A stretch of 15,026 nt of DNA from Firmicutes bacterium UBA4049 (GTDB lineage Bacteria; Bacillota; Desulfotomaculia; Desulfotomaculales; Nap2-2B), in the NCBI GenBank assembly GCA_002382755.1, contig DFZT01000007.1, forward strand, positions 39,416-54,441. The letters run 5' to 3'. The position numbers and the translations under genes are program-made. Positions 1 to 7,757 of the stretch are shown one piece after another. Within the stretch, counting starts at the first letter, position 1. Every line of letters begins with the position of its first letter. Below the pieces are notes generated by a model. That model searched no databases. It was not told the DNA's origin and worked only from the letters and a program-made list of their open reading frames with translations.

Positions 1-9
1 TTAATTGCT

Positions 10-2115
10 TCAAATAGCGTAGTCGTTGTTCTTAAGACGATTCATCTTCCTGACAAGTGTAGACTGGTCTATTTTGAGCGCTTTGGCTGCTTTATAAGTG
101 CTTCCAAACTCCTGCAAGGCATTTTTAATGAGCTGCTTCTCAAGTTCAAAAAGCGCAGTTTTGATAGGCAGCACACCCTTAACTAAAACACCCGGCGAAA
201 AATCATTATGCTCAAAAAGATAATCAGGCAAATCAGATAAAGAAACAAGGACGCCCGGAGAAGTAACGATTAACCTTTCCACAAGGTTCTCTAATTCGCG
301 TACATTACCAGGCCATTTATATTCAAGGAAAACTTCAAACACTTCCGGCGCGAAATCCTTTTTAATATTGTAAGCCTTGCAAAACTTATCCCTAAATGCA
401 TATACCATCGGAATAATCTCTTGCTTCCGCTCCCTGAGAGGCCAAACATAAAGCGGTATCACGTTCAAACGGAAAAAAAGGTCTTCCCGGAATAGACCTT
501 TTTGAACCATTTCTTCAAGTTTACGGTTGGTAGCCACCAAAATCCGGACATTTACAGAACGGGGCTTTTTACCGCCAACCGGCATAATTTCTTTTACCTG
601 AATTACTCTTAACAATTTTACTTGAAACGGGAGGGGAAGCTCACTTATTTCATCCAAAAACAGAGTCCCGTTGTTGGCCATTTCAATTAAACCAACCTTC
701 CCTTCCCTGTTTGCGCCCGTAAAAGCCCCTCTTTCATAGCCAAAAAGTTCTGACTCGAGAAGGTTTTCCGGAATAGCGCCGCAGTTTACAACTACAAATG
801 GTTCCTTGGCCCGTTTGCTGTGTTTATGAATAGTTTTTGCTATAACTTCCTTGCCGACGCCCGACTCTCCGGTAATGAGCACTGTGGAATCAACCTGCGC
901 CAATCTGAGAGCCATAGACAATAAATCCTGCATCTTTGGAGAAGTAAGGATTATACCATCCTGGCTTAAAAGCCTCATTCTTAACTGTTTCAATTCATCA
1001 TAATACTTTTCGCTTAATCTTTGGCTTTGCTCCAACTGGCTGCGCAGATCATTCAATTCCGTGAGGTCGCGAATATTGATCACAACGTGTGTTAATACAT
1101 TGTTCTGATTCATAATTGGGTTACCTGTAATGAATAACTGATTTTTGTCTTTGTTGACAACTAAATTTACCGACTTCCCTTCTTTCTTGACAGCTTCCAC
1201 TATTGAACTTGAATAGACGTTGGCGGCAACAAGATCCTTAAAATTTTTCCCTATAATGTTATCACCGGGAAAACCTGTAATCCTCTCATGGGCATGGTTT
1301 GCCCTGATTATTTCACCATCCGGTTTGGTAACCAGAATTCCGTCATAAGAAGATTCTACAATACATTCTAGCTCTTTATATAATTGTTTAACTGACTGCA
1401 GCTCTTCGGATATAAATTCTATTTCTGAAACATCCTGAAATACACCGACCGCGCCGACTACTTTACCATTTTCTACCACCTTGCTGCGATTGGTCAGATA
1501 TATATGTTTTCCTTTCGAATAGTCCACATATATCTTGCACTGAGGCTGGAAATGATCTTCCTTCAAGGCTTCCAATAATTCTTGAGGAATTATAACCTCA
1601 GAAAGATGTTTGCCTAAAGCATAGCTTTTTTTCCGCCTTGTAATTTCTTCGGCGGCTTTATTAAAAAGTGTAATTACACCCTCAGTATTTATGGCAATAA
1701 TTCCATTGTGAGCCGAATCAAGAAGTATTTCTATCTCCGCGAACATCCTGGTAGCCATTCCGAATAGTGCTGAACCAGCTTTTTCTTTTGATAAAATTCC
1801 AACAAATTTACCTTCTTCATCAATAACAGGAAATATCTTCTGAGGCAGTGACCATGCTTCAACAAGGGGAGTGTTTTCAGTAAGCGTAAAAAAGTCCTTG
1901 TTTATGATCTGATTTACTTTAAGAAAATCACCGAAAATAACCGGTTTAAAACCAAATAGTTCATCTTTGGTAACCAGCGTAATTATGCTGCCTTTTTGAT
2001 CAATAACAGGTAATCCGTCAACTTCCAACTGCCTGATCAAATTCCAAGCTTCATCAAGTGACTGTTCCGGAACAAGGCAGTTTTGTACTTTTGTCATTAC
2101 ATCTCTTACTAACAT
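10..2115 (-). CDS. sigma-54-dependent transcriptional regulator with CBS pair and two PAS domains
   Basis: This 701-residue enhancer-binding protein activates sigma-54 RNA polymerase from DNA-bound oligomers. Seen in order: a CBS-domain pair (about 1-118); two PAS-type sensory domains (about 124-235 and 250-352) joined by a coiled-coil-like linker; a second linker; and the AAA+ sigma-54 interaction domain (about 388-620). The AAA+ domain has Walker A GESGVGKE (416-423), the GAFTGA loop (463-468), Walker B TLFLDE (484-489) and a FREDLFFRLNV arginine-finger region (542-552). A Fis-type helix-turn-helix ends the protein (about 671-694). No receiver domain is present, so it probably responds to small ligands through CBS/PAS rather than to a kinase. 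CBS pairs commonly bind adenosyl compounds. It is divergent from the SAM-riboswitch operon; that it controls that operon or itself is inference. Confidence 0.93.
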   Translation of the reverse strand: MLVRDVMTKVQNCLVPEQSLDEAWNLIRQLEVDGLPVIDQKGSIITLVTKDELFGFKPVIFGDFLKVNQIINKDFFTLTENTPLVEAWSLPQKIFPVIDEEGKFVGILSKEKAGSALFGMATRMFAEIEILLDSAHNGIIAINTEGVITLFNKAAEEITRRKKSYALGKHLSEVIIPQELLEALKEDHFQPQCKIYVDYSKGKHIYLTNRSKVVENGKVVGAVGVFQDVSEIEFISEELQSVKQLYKELECIVESSYDGILVTKPDGEIIRANHAHERITGFPGDNIIGKNFKDLVAANVYSSSIVEAVKKEGKSVNLVVNKDKNQLFITGNPIMNQNNVLTHVVINIRDLTELNDLRSQLEQSQRLSEKYYDELKQLRMRLLSQDGIILTSPKMQDLLSMALRLAQVDSTVLITGESGVGKEVIAKTIHKHSKRAKEPFVVVNCGAIPENLLESELFGYERGAFTGANREGKVGLIEMANNGTLFLDEISELPLPFQVKLLRVIQVKEIMPVGGKKPRSVNVRILVATNRKLEEMVQKGLFREDLFFRLNVIPLYVWPLRERKQEIIPMVYAFRDKFCKAYNIKKDFAPEVFEVFLEYKWPGNVRELENLVERLIVTSPGVLVSLSDLPDYLFEHNDFSPGVLVKGVLPIKTALFELEKQLIKNALQEFGSTYKAAKALKIDQSTLVRKMNRLKNNDYAI

Positions 2116-2188
2116 TAGACCACCCTGTTTCTATATTAATATAGGTTGATTTTACTATAAAACTGCGGACTTCTCAACTTATTATAAA

Positions 2189-2225
2189 GGCAAAATGATT
2201 TTTAATCACCGGCAAAATGCATTTT
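2189..2225. promoter_or_regulatory. paired palindromic operator-like sites
   Basis: Two near-identical sites lie between the regulator and the riboswitch promoter. Each begins GGCAAAATG. The first contains the palindrome AAAATGATTTT (2192-2202) and the second AAAATGCATTTT (2214-2225). Their centres are about 22 bp apart, two helical turns, so a dimeric protein would bind both on one DNA face. The likely binder is the adjacent Fis-type regulator (inference); AT-richness makes chance a real alternative. Confidence 0.4.
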
Positions 2226-2258
2226 AAATATTCCCAAAAGGGCTGTTCCAAAAAAGGC

Positions 2259-2287
2259 TTGACATAACTAAAAAGCTGTTGTTAAAT
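2259..2287 (+). promoter_or_regulatory. sigma-70-type promoter of the SAM-riboswitch operon
   Basis: A perfect TTGACA -35 box (2259-2264) is separated by 17 bp from TTAAAT (2282-2287). Transcription would start near 2294-2296, about 20 nt before the riboswitch P1 stem, which is the usual arrangement. Confidence 0.7.
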
Positions 2288-2313
2288 AATTGTAATAACT
2301 AATTAAATAGTGT

Positions 2314-2464
2314 TCTTATCCAGAGAGGTGGAGGGACTGGCCCGATGAAACCCGGCAACCGCCTTTAATTTAAGGAATGGTGCCAATTCCTGCAGAGGAA
2401 AATTATCTTCTGACAGATAAGAGGGAGTTGAAAATACAAGCCTCTTCTATGTCGGAAGGGGCTT
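2314..2464 (+). promoter_or_regulatory. SAM-I (S-box) riboswitch with antiterminator and terminator hairpin
   Basis: The aptamer spans 2314-2422. P1 is formed by TCTTATC (2314-2320) and GATAAGA (2416-2422). It contains the conserved S-box core: the AGAGGTGGAGGGACTGGCCC segment, then GATGAAACCCGGCAACC, then GGTGCCAATTCCTGC. The expression platform is a 10-bp hairpin (2438-2447 with 2455-2464). The 3' P1 strand (2412-2424) can pair with the 5' arm of that hairpin (2441-2453; 11 of 13 positions), giving the classical mutually exclusive antiterminator. SAM binding should therefore favour the hairpin and lower expression. The U-tract after the hairpin is weak (TTTGTAATT), so termination may be partial. 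Confidence 0.95.
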
Positions 2465-2503
2465 TGTAATTCCTGGAACGGGCACTGCAATGGAGGAATA
2501 ATA

Positions 2504-3700
2504 ATGAGCACAGAAAAAACCTACGCCGAGATTAATGAAAAAATTAAGAACGGTAAAGCAGTAGTCATGACCGCTGAAGAACTTATCGCATTAGTTGAAG
2601 AAAAAGGGTTCTCTCGCGCAACACAGGAAGTTGACGTTGTTACAACGGGAACTTTTAGCCCGATGTGTTCTTCGGGAGCGTTTCTAAACTTCGGGCATTC
2701 CGAACCGCGTATAAGAATGCAGCGCGTCTGGTTAAACGATATAGAGGCTTATGCAGGCCTTGCGGCTGTTGATGCATATATAGGCGCAACCCAAGTCCCC
2801 GAACATGATCCGTTAAACAGCAATTATCCCGGAGAATTTAGATATGGCGGCGGACATCTGATTCAAGAACTTGTTGAACGAAAGCGTGTTAGATTGAAGG
2901 CTTCTTCTTATGGTACCGACTGCTATCCCAGACAGGAAATAGAGACTTACTTTACCATAGACGAGATTAACGAGGCGATCTTGTTTAACCCGCGCAACGC
3001 ATACCAGAATTATAACTGTGCGGTCAACCTGAGTCCGCGTACAATTTACACATATATGGGCGTACTAAAACCCAACCTTTCCAATGCGCATTATTGCAGC
3101 GCGGGGCAGCTTAGCCCGCTGCTCAAGGATCCTTATTTCAAGACAATCGGAATTGGGACCAGAATCTTCTTGGGCGGGGGTGTAGGGTATGTAGCCTGGA
3201 ATGGAACACAGCACTTCCCCTCCATTCAAAAAGATTCAACTGGCCGTGAGCTGGGACCTGCGGGAGGGACTCTATCTCTGATCGGTGATTTAAAACAAAT
3301 GAATTCTAAATGGCTTAAAGGCGCCAGTTTCCTTGGCTACGGAGCAACTCTGGCTGTGGGAATCGGTTTGCCCATCCCTATTCTTAATGAAGAGATAACA
3401 AAATTTGCCGCGGTAAAAGACAAAGATTTATATGCTCCAATTGTTGATTACAGCGACGCATACCCGAATAGAAAACCCGGCAACTTGGGATTTGTCAGCT
3501 ATGCCGAACTAAAAACAGGCGAAATCACTGTCAATGGCAAACATGTCCCAACAGCCCCTTTATCAAGCTACCCCAGGGCAAAAGAAATTGCCGGCATACT
3601 AAAGCAATGGATTTCCGACGGGACTTTTTTGATAACAGAACCTGTCAAATTGCTTCCTAATGTTAATGATCAAATTACAGCCAATTCGCTAAAAGGTTAG
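2504..3700 (+). CDS. DUF39 homocysteine biosynthesis protein
   Basis: The 398-residue protein matches the COG1900/DUF39 family. In methanogens and some anaerobic bacteria that family makes homocysteine by sulfide incorporation into an aspartate-semialdehyde-derived substrate. Visible family features include the TGTFSPMCSSGAFLNFG segment with Cys55, a second likely functional cysteine (Cys140, in SSYGTDCYPR), and the glycine-rich FLGGGVGYVAWNGTQH block (222-237). Some archaeal homologues carry a C-terminal CBS pair; this one ends after DUF39. The ATG follows GGAGG (2492-2496) at good spacing. It is the first gene of the operon under the SAM riboswitch, which independently supports a sulfur amino acid role. 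Confidence 0.88.
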   Translation: MSTEKTYAEINEKIKNGKAVVMTAEELIALVEEKGFSRATQEVDVVTTGTFSPMCSSGAFLNFGHSEPRIRMQRVWLNDIEAYAGLAAVDAYIGATQVPEHDPLNSNYPGEFRYGGGHLIQELVERKRVRLKASSYGTDCYPRQEIETYFTIDEINEAILFNPRNAYQNYNCAVNLSPRTIYTYMGVLKPNLSNAHYCSAGQLSPLLKDPYFKTIGIGTRIFLGGGVGYVAWNGTQHFPSIQKDSTGRELGPAGGTLSLIGDLKQMNSKWLKGASFLGYGATLAVGIGLPIPILNEEITKFAAVKDKDLYAPIVDYSDAYPNRKPGNLGFVSYAELKTGEITVNGKHVPTAPLSSYPRAKEIAGILKQWISDGTFLITEPVKLLPNVNDQITANSLKG

Positions 3701-3720
3701 AATGAAAGGAGAGTCTTTAA

Positions 3721-4122
3721 ATGGCGCCTGAAAGAATCGTTTTACGTTTCACTCCTGATACTACTGAAAAACCGGTTATCTACCGTTTGGTTAGGGATTA
3801 CGATTTGGTAATTAATATATTAAAAGCAAATATCAACCCGCAAAAGGAAGGAACTTTAGTTTTAGAATTGACGGGAGAAAAATATCAGCAGGGGCTTGAA
3901 TACCTTCGTCAGGAAGGGGTATCGGTCCAGCCTTTGATTGAGGGAATCACACGAAACGAGCAGCTTTGTACAATGTGCGGAGGCTGCACCGATATATGTC
4001 CTACTAAAGCTTTATATATGGAGCGTCCCAGTATGGAAGTGTTTTTTAATGATGACAAGTGCATTGTCTGCCAGCTCTGCGTAAAAGCCTGTCCTATGCA
4101 TGCTATGGAGGTCCGCTTCTAA
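3721..4122 (+). CDS. NIL domain / 2[4Fe-4S] ferredoxin partner of DUF39 protein
   Basis: The 133-residue protein has an N-terminal NIL-type domain (about 1-75, named after a domain found in methionine ABC transporters). A bacterial dicluster ferredoxin domain follows, with CTMCGGCTDICP (Cys83, 86, 89, 93) and CIVCQLCVKACP (Cys114, 117, 120, 124). The eight cysteines should hold two [4Fe-4S] clusters. In methanogens the equivalent protein works with the DUF39 enzyme in homocysteine synthesis, probably in electron or sulfur transfer. It starts 20 nt after the upstream stop, preceded by AAAGGAGA. Confidence 0.9.
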   Translation: MAPERIVLRFTPDTTEKPVIYRLVRDYDLVINILKANINPQKEGTLVLELTGEKYQQGLEYLRQEGVSVQPLIEGITRNEQLCTMCGGCTDICPTKALYMERPSMEVFFNDDKCIVCQLCVKACPMHAMEVRF

Positions 4123-4869
4123 GTGCAATATCTTGATCGCGCTTACCGTGAACTTTACAGGCAGGATGACCTTGTGCATTTCAAGGTTGCTTTAAAGGAA
4201 ACAGATCTGGATGTTGGTGTTCGCAAAGATCAATATACAACTGAACTGGTTGAGAAAACCCGGCAAATAATCAAACAATGCCGGGTTTCCCTGGAAAATT
4301 ATATTAAAGAAGATCCTGGCTTTTTAAAGGCCCTGACTCCTTATGAACCAAAACCGGATGCGCCGCAAATAGTTGTCGAAATGGCTGAAGCTGCCAGTCT
4401 TGCCGGAGTTGGGCCAATGGCTTCAGTTGCCGGAGCAATAGCACAGAGCGTAGGAAATTCACTGGCGAAATATTCAAGGGATGTTATTGTAGAAAACGGC
4501 GGAGATATCTATCTGCGTACAGGACGAATTAGATATATAGGAATTTTTGCAGGCAAATCCACATTAGGTCAAAAACTGGCCCTTGAGATACGGCCAAAGC
4601 AAAGTCCCCTGGGGATCTGCACATCATCCGGCACAGTCGGGCACTCATTAAGCTTCGGCATTGCCGACGCAGTGATAATTCTATCCCAATCCGCCGCTTT
4701 GGCAGATGCCGTTGCTACTGCCTCCGCTAACCTGGTCCGTAATAAAGATGATCTTTCTGCAGCAGTAGATTATGCGCTTGGTATAGATGGAGTTGACGGG
4801 GCCCTGGCAATTATGGGCGATATACTTGCGTTCCGCGGGCATGTTAAACTAGTACCTATCATCTCATAA
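4123..4869 (+). CDS. UPF0280 family (ApbE-like) protein
   Basis: The 248-residue protein belongs to UPF0280, a family related in fold to the FAD-dependent ApbE proteins. Recognisable parts are the MASVAGAIAQSVG segment, the NGGDIYLR motif and the SSGTVGHSLSFGIADAV segment. It starts at a GTG placed directly after the TAA of the ferredoxin gene. Its Shine-Dalgarno (GGAGG) lies inside that gene's end, so translation is probably coupled. Genome neighbourhoods commonly place UPF0280 beside DUF39 and NIL-ferredoxin genes. Its biochemical role is not established; involvement in homocysteine formation is inferred from the operon. Confidence 0.85.
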   Translation: MQYLDRAYRELYRQDDLVHFKVALKETDLDVGVRKDQYTTELVEKTRQIIKQCRVSLENYIKEDPGFLKALTPYEPKPDAPQIVVEMAEAASLAGVGPMASVAGAIAQSVGNSLAKYSRDVIVENGGDIYLRTGRIRYIGIFAGKSTLGQKLALEIRPKQSPLGICTSSGTVGHSLSFGIADAVIILSQSAALADAVATASANLVRNKDDLSAAVDYALGIDGVDGALAIMGDILAFRGHVKLVPIIS

Positions 4870-4884
4870 TATAGTTTTTATATT
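4868..4884. terminator. weak bidirectional AT hairpin
   Basis: AATATA (4868-4873) pairs with TATATT (4879-4884) around a 5-nt loop, between the convergent UPF0280 and DedA genes. It overlaps the DedA stop. The stem is short and all A/T, so it is at best a weak terminator. Confidence 0.25.
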
Positions 4885-5474
4885 TTCAAACGTGTTTTTT
4901 TAAACATCAATACTAAAATACTTAACACAAGCAGGCAGCCGGCGAGCACCGGAAGCCAAAAACGGGTTAAATGCAAAATATGCTTCCAGTTATGACCAAA
5001 GAAAATACCTATACCCAGATTAAAAAGTGACCATATAGCCGCAAAGATTAAATTAAAACCTGTAAATTTCAATATGCCAAGACCGCTTATACCCGCTAAA
5101 TAAGGTGTAAGATTACTTACCGTAGGGATAAATCTCCCGAAAATGATAAAAGCAGCGGACGACTGCTCCGCCCAGACTTGAGCGTTTTTTAAGCGTTGAG
5201 GCGTAATCCGAAGAAGCTTTCCAAACCTGAACAGAAAAGGTTCGCCAATCTTTATGCCTATTAAATATGCGATAACAGAACCTATATTTAAACCTAAAAA
5301 CGTGACCAGAAAAACCTGAAACAAAGGAAATTTACCCTGGCTGGACAAGAAACCGGCAAGAATAACCATTATGCCGCCCGGGAAGAAGGGGATGCCCATC
5401 GACTCGATGATAACCCCCAAAAAAATCCCGCCCAATCCAAGAGCGACAATATAATTCATTACCCATTCTGTCAT
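4878..5474 (-). CDS. DedA family membrane protein
   Basis: This is a 198-residue polytopic membrane protein of the DedA/SNARE-associated (VTT) superfamily, usually linked to lipid-carrier flipping and membrane homeostasis. Hydrophobic segments lie near 10-42, 53-75, 105-128, 135-160 and 172-192. Family motifs are IIESMGIPFFPGGIMVILAG (Glu24) and FGRFIPTV (112-119). The arginine usually found after GRFIPxV is replaced by Ser120-Asn121, and the acidic residue after FPG is Gly. It may therefore be a divergent paralogue. The ATG has an AGGAGG site 9 nt upstream that lies within a hairpin. It is convergent with the SAM-controlled operon. Confidence 0.88.
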   Translation of the reverse strand: MTEWVMNYIVALGLGGIFLGVIIESMGIPFFPGGIMVILAGFLSSQGKFPLFQVFLVTFLGLNIGSVIAYLIGIKIGEPFLFRFGKLLRITPQRLKNAQVWAEQSSAAFIIFGRFIPTVSNLTPYLAGISGLGILKFTGFNLIFAAIWSLFNLGIGIFFGHNWKHILHLTRFWLPVLAGCLLVLSILVLMFKKTRLKI

Positions 5475-5481
5475 TTAAAGA

Positions 5482-5510
5482 CCTCCTGAACATTTAGAAT
5501 GTCCAGGAGG
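5482..5510 (-). promoter_or_regulatory. hairpin enclosing the dedA ribosome-binding site
   Basis: On the minus strand CCTCCTG and ACATT pair with AATGT and CAGGAGG, one internal mismatch, 3-nt loop (arms 5504-5510 plus 5498-5502 with 5490-5494 plus 5482-5488). The 3' arm contains the AGGAGG Shine-Dalgarno of the DedA gene. The SD would be masked when the hairpin forms, suggesting translational control or a thermosensor-like switch (inference). Confidence 0.5.
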
Positions 5511-5573
5511 ATAAACAATAAATCCCCCAGTAAATTTTTTATAGGCTTTAATCCCTTATTTGTAGTCGTCAGG

Positions 5574-5602
5574 TTGACACTTCAGAAACAATAGTTTAAC
5601 AT
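5574..5602 (+). promoter_or_regulatory. promoter of tRNA-Arg
   Basis: TTGACA (5574-5579), a 17-bp spacer and TAACAT (5597-5602) lie about 18 bp before the tRNA 5' end, which fits a dedicated sigma-70-type promoter. Confidence 0.7.
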
Positions 5603-5620
5603 ACTAATTAGAATTTTTTT

Positions 5621-5697
<77 letters not shown>

Positions 5698-5763
5698 AAT
5701 TTTAAAAATAACACCCGGATTTTCAACTAATTATCAACCGGGAATAAAAGAAGATAATAAAGA

Positions 5764-5796
5764 GGAGTTCATCACTCCCCTTGTTTCCTTTTTTCC
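5764..5796 (+). terminator. possible terminator after tRNA-Arg
   Basis: GGAGT (5764-5768) pairs with ACTCC (5774-5778) and is followed by a T-rich run (TTGTTTCCTTTTTTCC). The stem is only 5 bp, so it is a weak candidate. A looser CCCGG/CCGGG pair lies nearer the tRNA, without a T-run. Confidence 0.35.
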
Positions 5797-5881
5797 TTCA
5801 TCATAATATTCACTAAAATAGGCATTGGCAACAACAAAATGAATAACCAAAACTTCCGTTACATCAAGGTATTTTACATCT

Positions 5882-6055
5882 CTAACGCTTGGACAGCTCC
5901 TTTAAATCCTTTTTAAAGCGTTCTGCTGTTTTAACAACTTTATCAATATATTGTTCTGAAACATTCTTTTGCCAATCCCTGGTTAAACCTAATTCCCTTA
6001 GCTGATGAGGTGGCAGATCAATATCTTGTATTTTCTTGACAAATTTAGTAGTCAT
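5882..6055 (-). CDS. 57-residue hypothetical protein
   Basis: This is a small, charged, soluble protein (starts MTTKFVKKIQDIDLPPHQ) with a helical, lysine-rich C-terminus (about 34-57). I do not recognise the family. The start was chosen at the ATG at 6055 because a strong AAGGAGGGG site lies just upstream. A longer reading begun 30 codons earlier lacks such a site and would overlap the promoter. That promoter is TTTACA (6119-6124), 18 bp, TATACT (6095-6100). The good initiation signals make it a likely real gene; function unknown. Confidence 0.6.
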   Translation of the reverse strand: MTTKFVKKIQDIDLPPHQLRELGLTRDWQKNVSEQYIDKVVKTAERFKKDLKELSKR

Positions 6056-6094
6056 ATTAAGCGCCCCCTCCTTATCATATTTCCTATTACTCTT

Positions 6095-6124
6095 AGTATA
6101 GAGGGACAACCACTTAACTGTAAA
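6095..6124 (-). promoter_or_regulatory. promoter of the 57-aa gene
   Basis: Read on the minus strand: TTTACA (6119-6124), 18-bp spacer, TATACT (6095-6100), followed by the ribosome-binding site about 25 bp further on. Confidence 0.5.
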
Positions 6125-6248
6125 AGCCCATATTCGCTTAATCATTCTTTCATGGTTCCCCTATCTTTCTTAATCGGTTTATTCCTATTATTATGAACAA
6201 AATTTAAAAATAATTTAATAAAAATAACTTATATTTATATAAAAGGCC

Positions 6249-6287
6249 AAAAAAACACCCCCGTCCAGGCGTACAGCCCAGCCGGGG
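6249..6287 (-). terminator. Rho-independent terminator downstream of the IS630 fusion
   Basis: On the minus strand CCCCG...CGGGG (6283-6287 with 6259-6263), with an inner GGC/GCC pairing, is followed by GTG and seven Ts. It lies about 80 bp after the transposase stop. Confidence 0.55.
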
Positions 6288-6291
6288 TTAT

Positions 6292-6317
6292 CTGATTCCG
6301 CAACTTTGCGGAATCAG
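6292..6317. repeat. perfect 10-bp inverted repeat hairpin
   Basis: CTGATTCCGC (6292-6301) and GCGGAATCAG (6308-6317) form a perfect stem around AACTTT. It lies between the transposase stop and the terminator and may belong to the IS630 end region. There is no T-run beside it. Confidence 0.6.
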
Positions 6318-6368
6318 CTCAGGAAGGGTAACTACTATACAGTATCATAAATAACGTTACATGGCCAA

Positions 6369-7757
6369 TTATACTGTTAATTCGTCCAGTCGATATTTCC
6401 ATTTAAAAATAACTGGGTCAGCGTTAACTTCATCGAGATATTGGTTAATACGCAGCTTTAATTCTTCTTTTGTGCTGACTCGCAAAGACCGAAGAAAAGA
6501 GCGTGTCATTTTACTAAAAAACATTTCAATCATATTGAGCCATGAGCCATGTTTTGGAGTAAATACAAATTCAAACCTGTTGGGATATTGCTTCAGCCAT
6601 TGCATGGTTTCCTTCGATACATGAGCAGAATGGTTATCAAGAATAACCCGTATTTGCCAAGCTGGGTCATAGTGTTCGTGTAGGACTTGCAGAAATTCGG
6701 TAAATTCTAGACTCCTGTGACGCTCGCGTATTAGAGATAGTATGAAACCATCATGTAGATCTATTCCAGCCAGCAGGGATAATGTGCCGAGTCTACGGTA
6801 CTCATAATCTCTACCCCAACTCTTATATTTACCTGGTTCGGGCGGAAGATCTTTGGCTATCCCAGCGATCGCTTGGATTCCCGGTTTTTCATCATAACTG
6901 ACAGTTGCCTTTTTATGATCAGAGTATAAATTGATATCATCATTGAATTGATTTACTTCTTGGTAAACCACAAGCACTTGGGCCATTTTGGTATCGAACT
7001 CTGGATCTTTGCGAACCAGATAGTAGTTTGTTTTATGGGGTTGAACTGGTTGCTCATCAAGAATTCGTTTAATGGCAGTCTTGTTAACTTTTCTAAGACA
7101 ACAGAACCCTTCTATTTCACAGTTTTTTCGCACATGAACGGCAAGCTGGCTAAGTGTCGGATTTGAAGGATCGCTTACATCAAATAACCCTATTTTTAGA
7201 TATGGTTCTGCTGTTCGGGGTGGAACAGGCATAGTCAGGGTTTGTTTTTCCAGAGTTTCATCAACGGGAATGGGCTGTGTAGCAGATAATTCTTTGCCTA
7301 TTCCAATAAGATGGTTTTCATCAAAAGGGTGAAGATAATCCGAATAACCCGGAATCTTTAGCTCTCCAAGGACTTTGGGGTTGTAAGGGTCTTTTAAATC
7401 AACCGTAAATAATGGATCTATTTGCCGGTAAGTAACGAGATATGCTCTGGGTCCAAAATATCTTACCGAATAAATTTTTTCCGAAGGGGCCAGACCTTCC
7501 AACCTGCCGGCAATCTTCATTTCCTGATCAAGGATATAAATGTTGTTGGATGTCGATAACGGTTCGCCAAAAGTAAATCTTTGAGAGGTTGTAGCTGCTC
7601 TGAAGAATCCCTCATATTCGTCCATAGAAAATTGATTTAATACGCAACCCGGAATTTCGCCCTGAGAGCTGTAAGTTATTCCGCCGTTTTTGATGGAAAA
7701 TCTGCGGATTACAGTTTTTCTGTTTTCCCGGTTTATTTTATTATTTGTTTCTTCAAA
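6369..7757 (-). pseudogene. chimeric pseudogene: beta-propeller fragment fused to truncated IS630 transposase
   Basis: One reading frame, open from 7757 to 6369, joins two unrelated proteins. The first part resembles the middle of secreted proteins with a C-terminal beta-propeller (PF09826-like): GEIPGCVLNQFSMDEYEGFF upstream of and across the 7625 ATG, then VRYFGPRAYLVTY and LFDVSDPSNP. From about residue 157 of the 418 counted from that ATG (near 7157), it is the C-terminal two thirds of an IS630-family DDE transposase. Catalytic residues are Asp245 (SYDEKPG), Asp330 (VILDNHSAH) and Glu367 (SWLNMIEMFF). The transposase's N-terminal HTH is absent. The propeller gene lacks its 5' half; a possible leftover start (RBS plus MKKFYLI then stop) sits at 7776. 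The ATG at 7625 has no Shine-Dalgarno. Neither product is likely functional. Confidence 0.85.

Noticed and set aside
2474..2490. Sigma-54-like promoter TGGAACGGGCACTGCA with GG and GC ten bases apart, upstream of the DUF39 gene.
   Set aside because: Transcription would begin near 2500, downstream of the gene's Shine-Dalgarno (2492-2496) and only about 4 nt before the ATG, so it could not yield a normally translated mRNA. It also has two mismatches to the consensus.
5784..5881. Minus-strand frame reading LDVTEVLVIHFVVANAY after the 57-aa gene.
   Set aside because: No start codon with a ribosome-binding site, and it runs through the weak hairpin into poor sequence; too little support for a gene.
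6005..6196. Plus-strand 63-residue frame over the 57-aa gene.
   Set aside because: It is antisense to a gene with a better start, RBS and promoter, and shows no family similarity.
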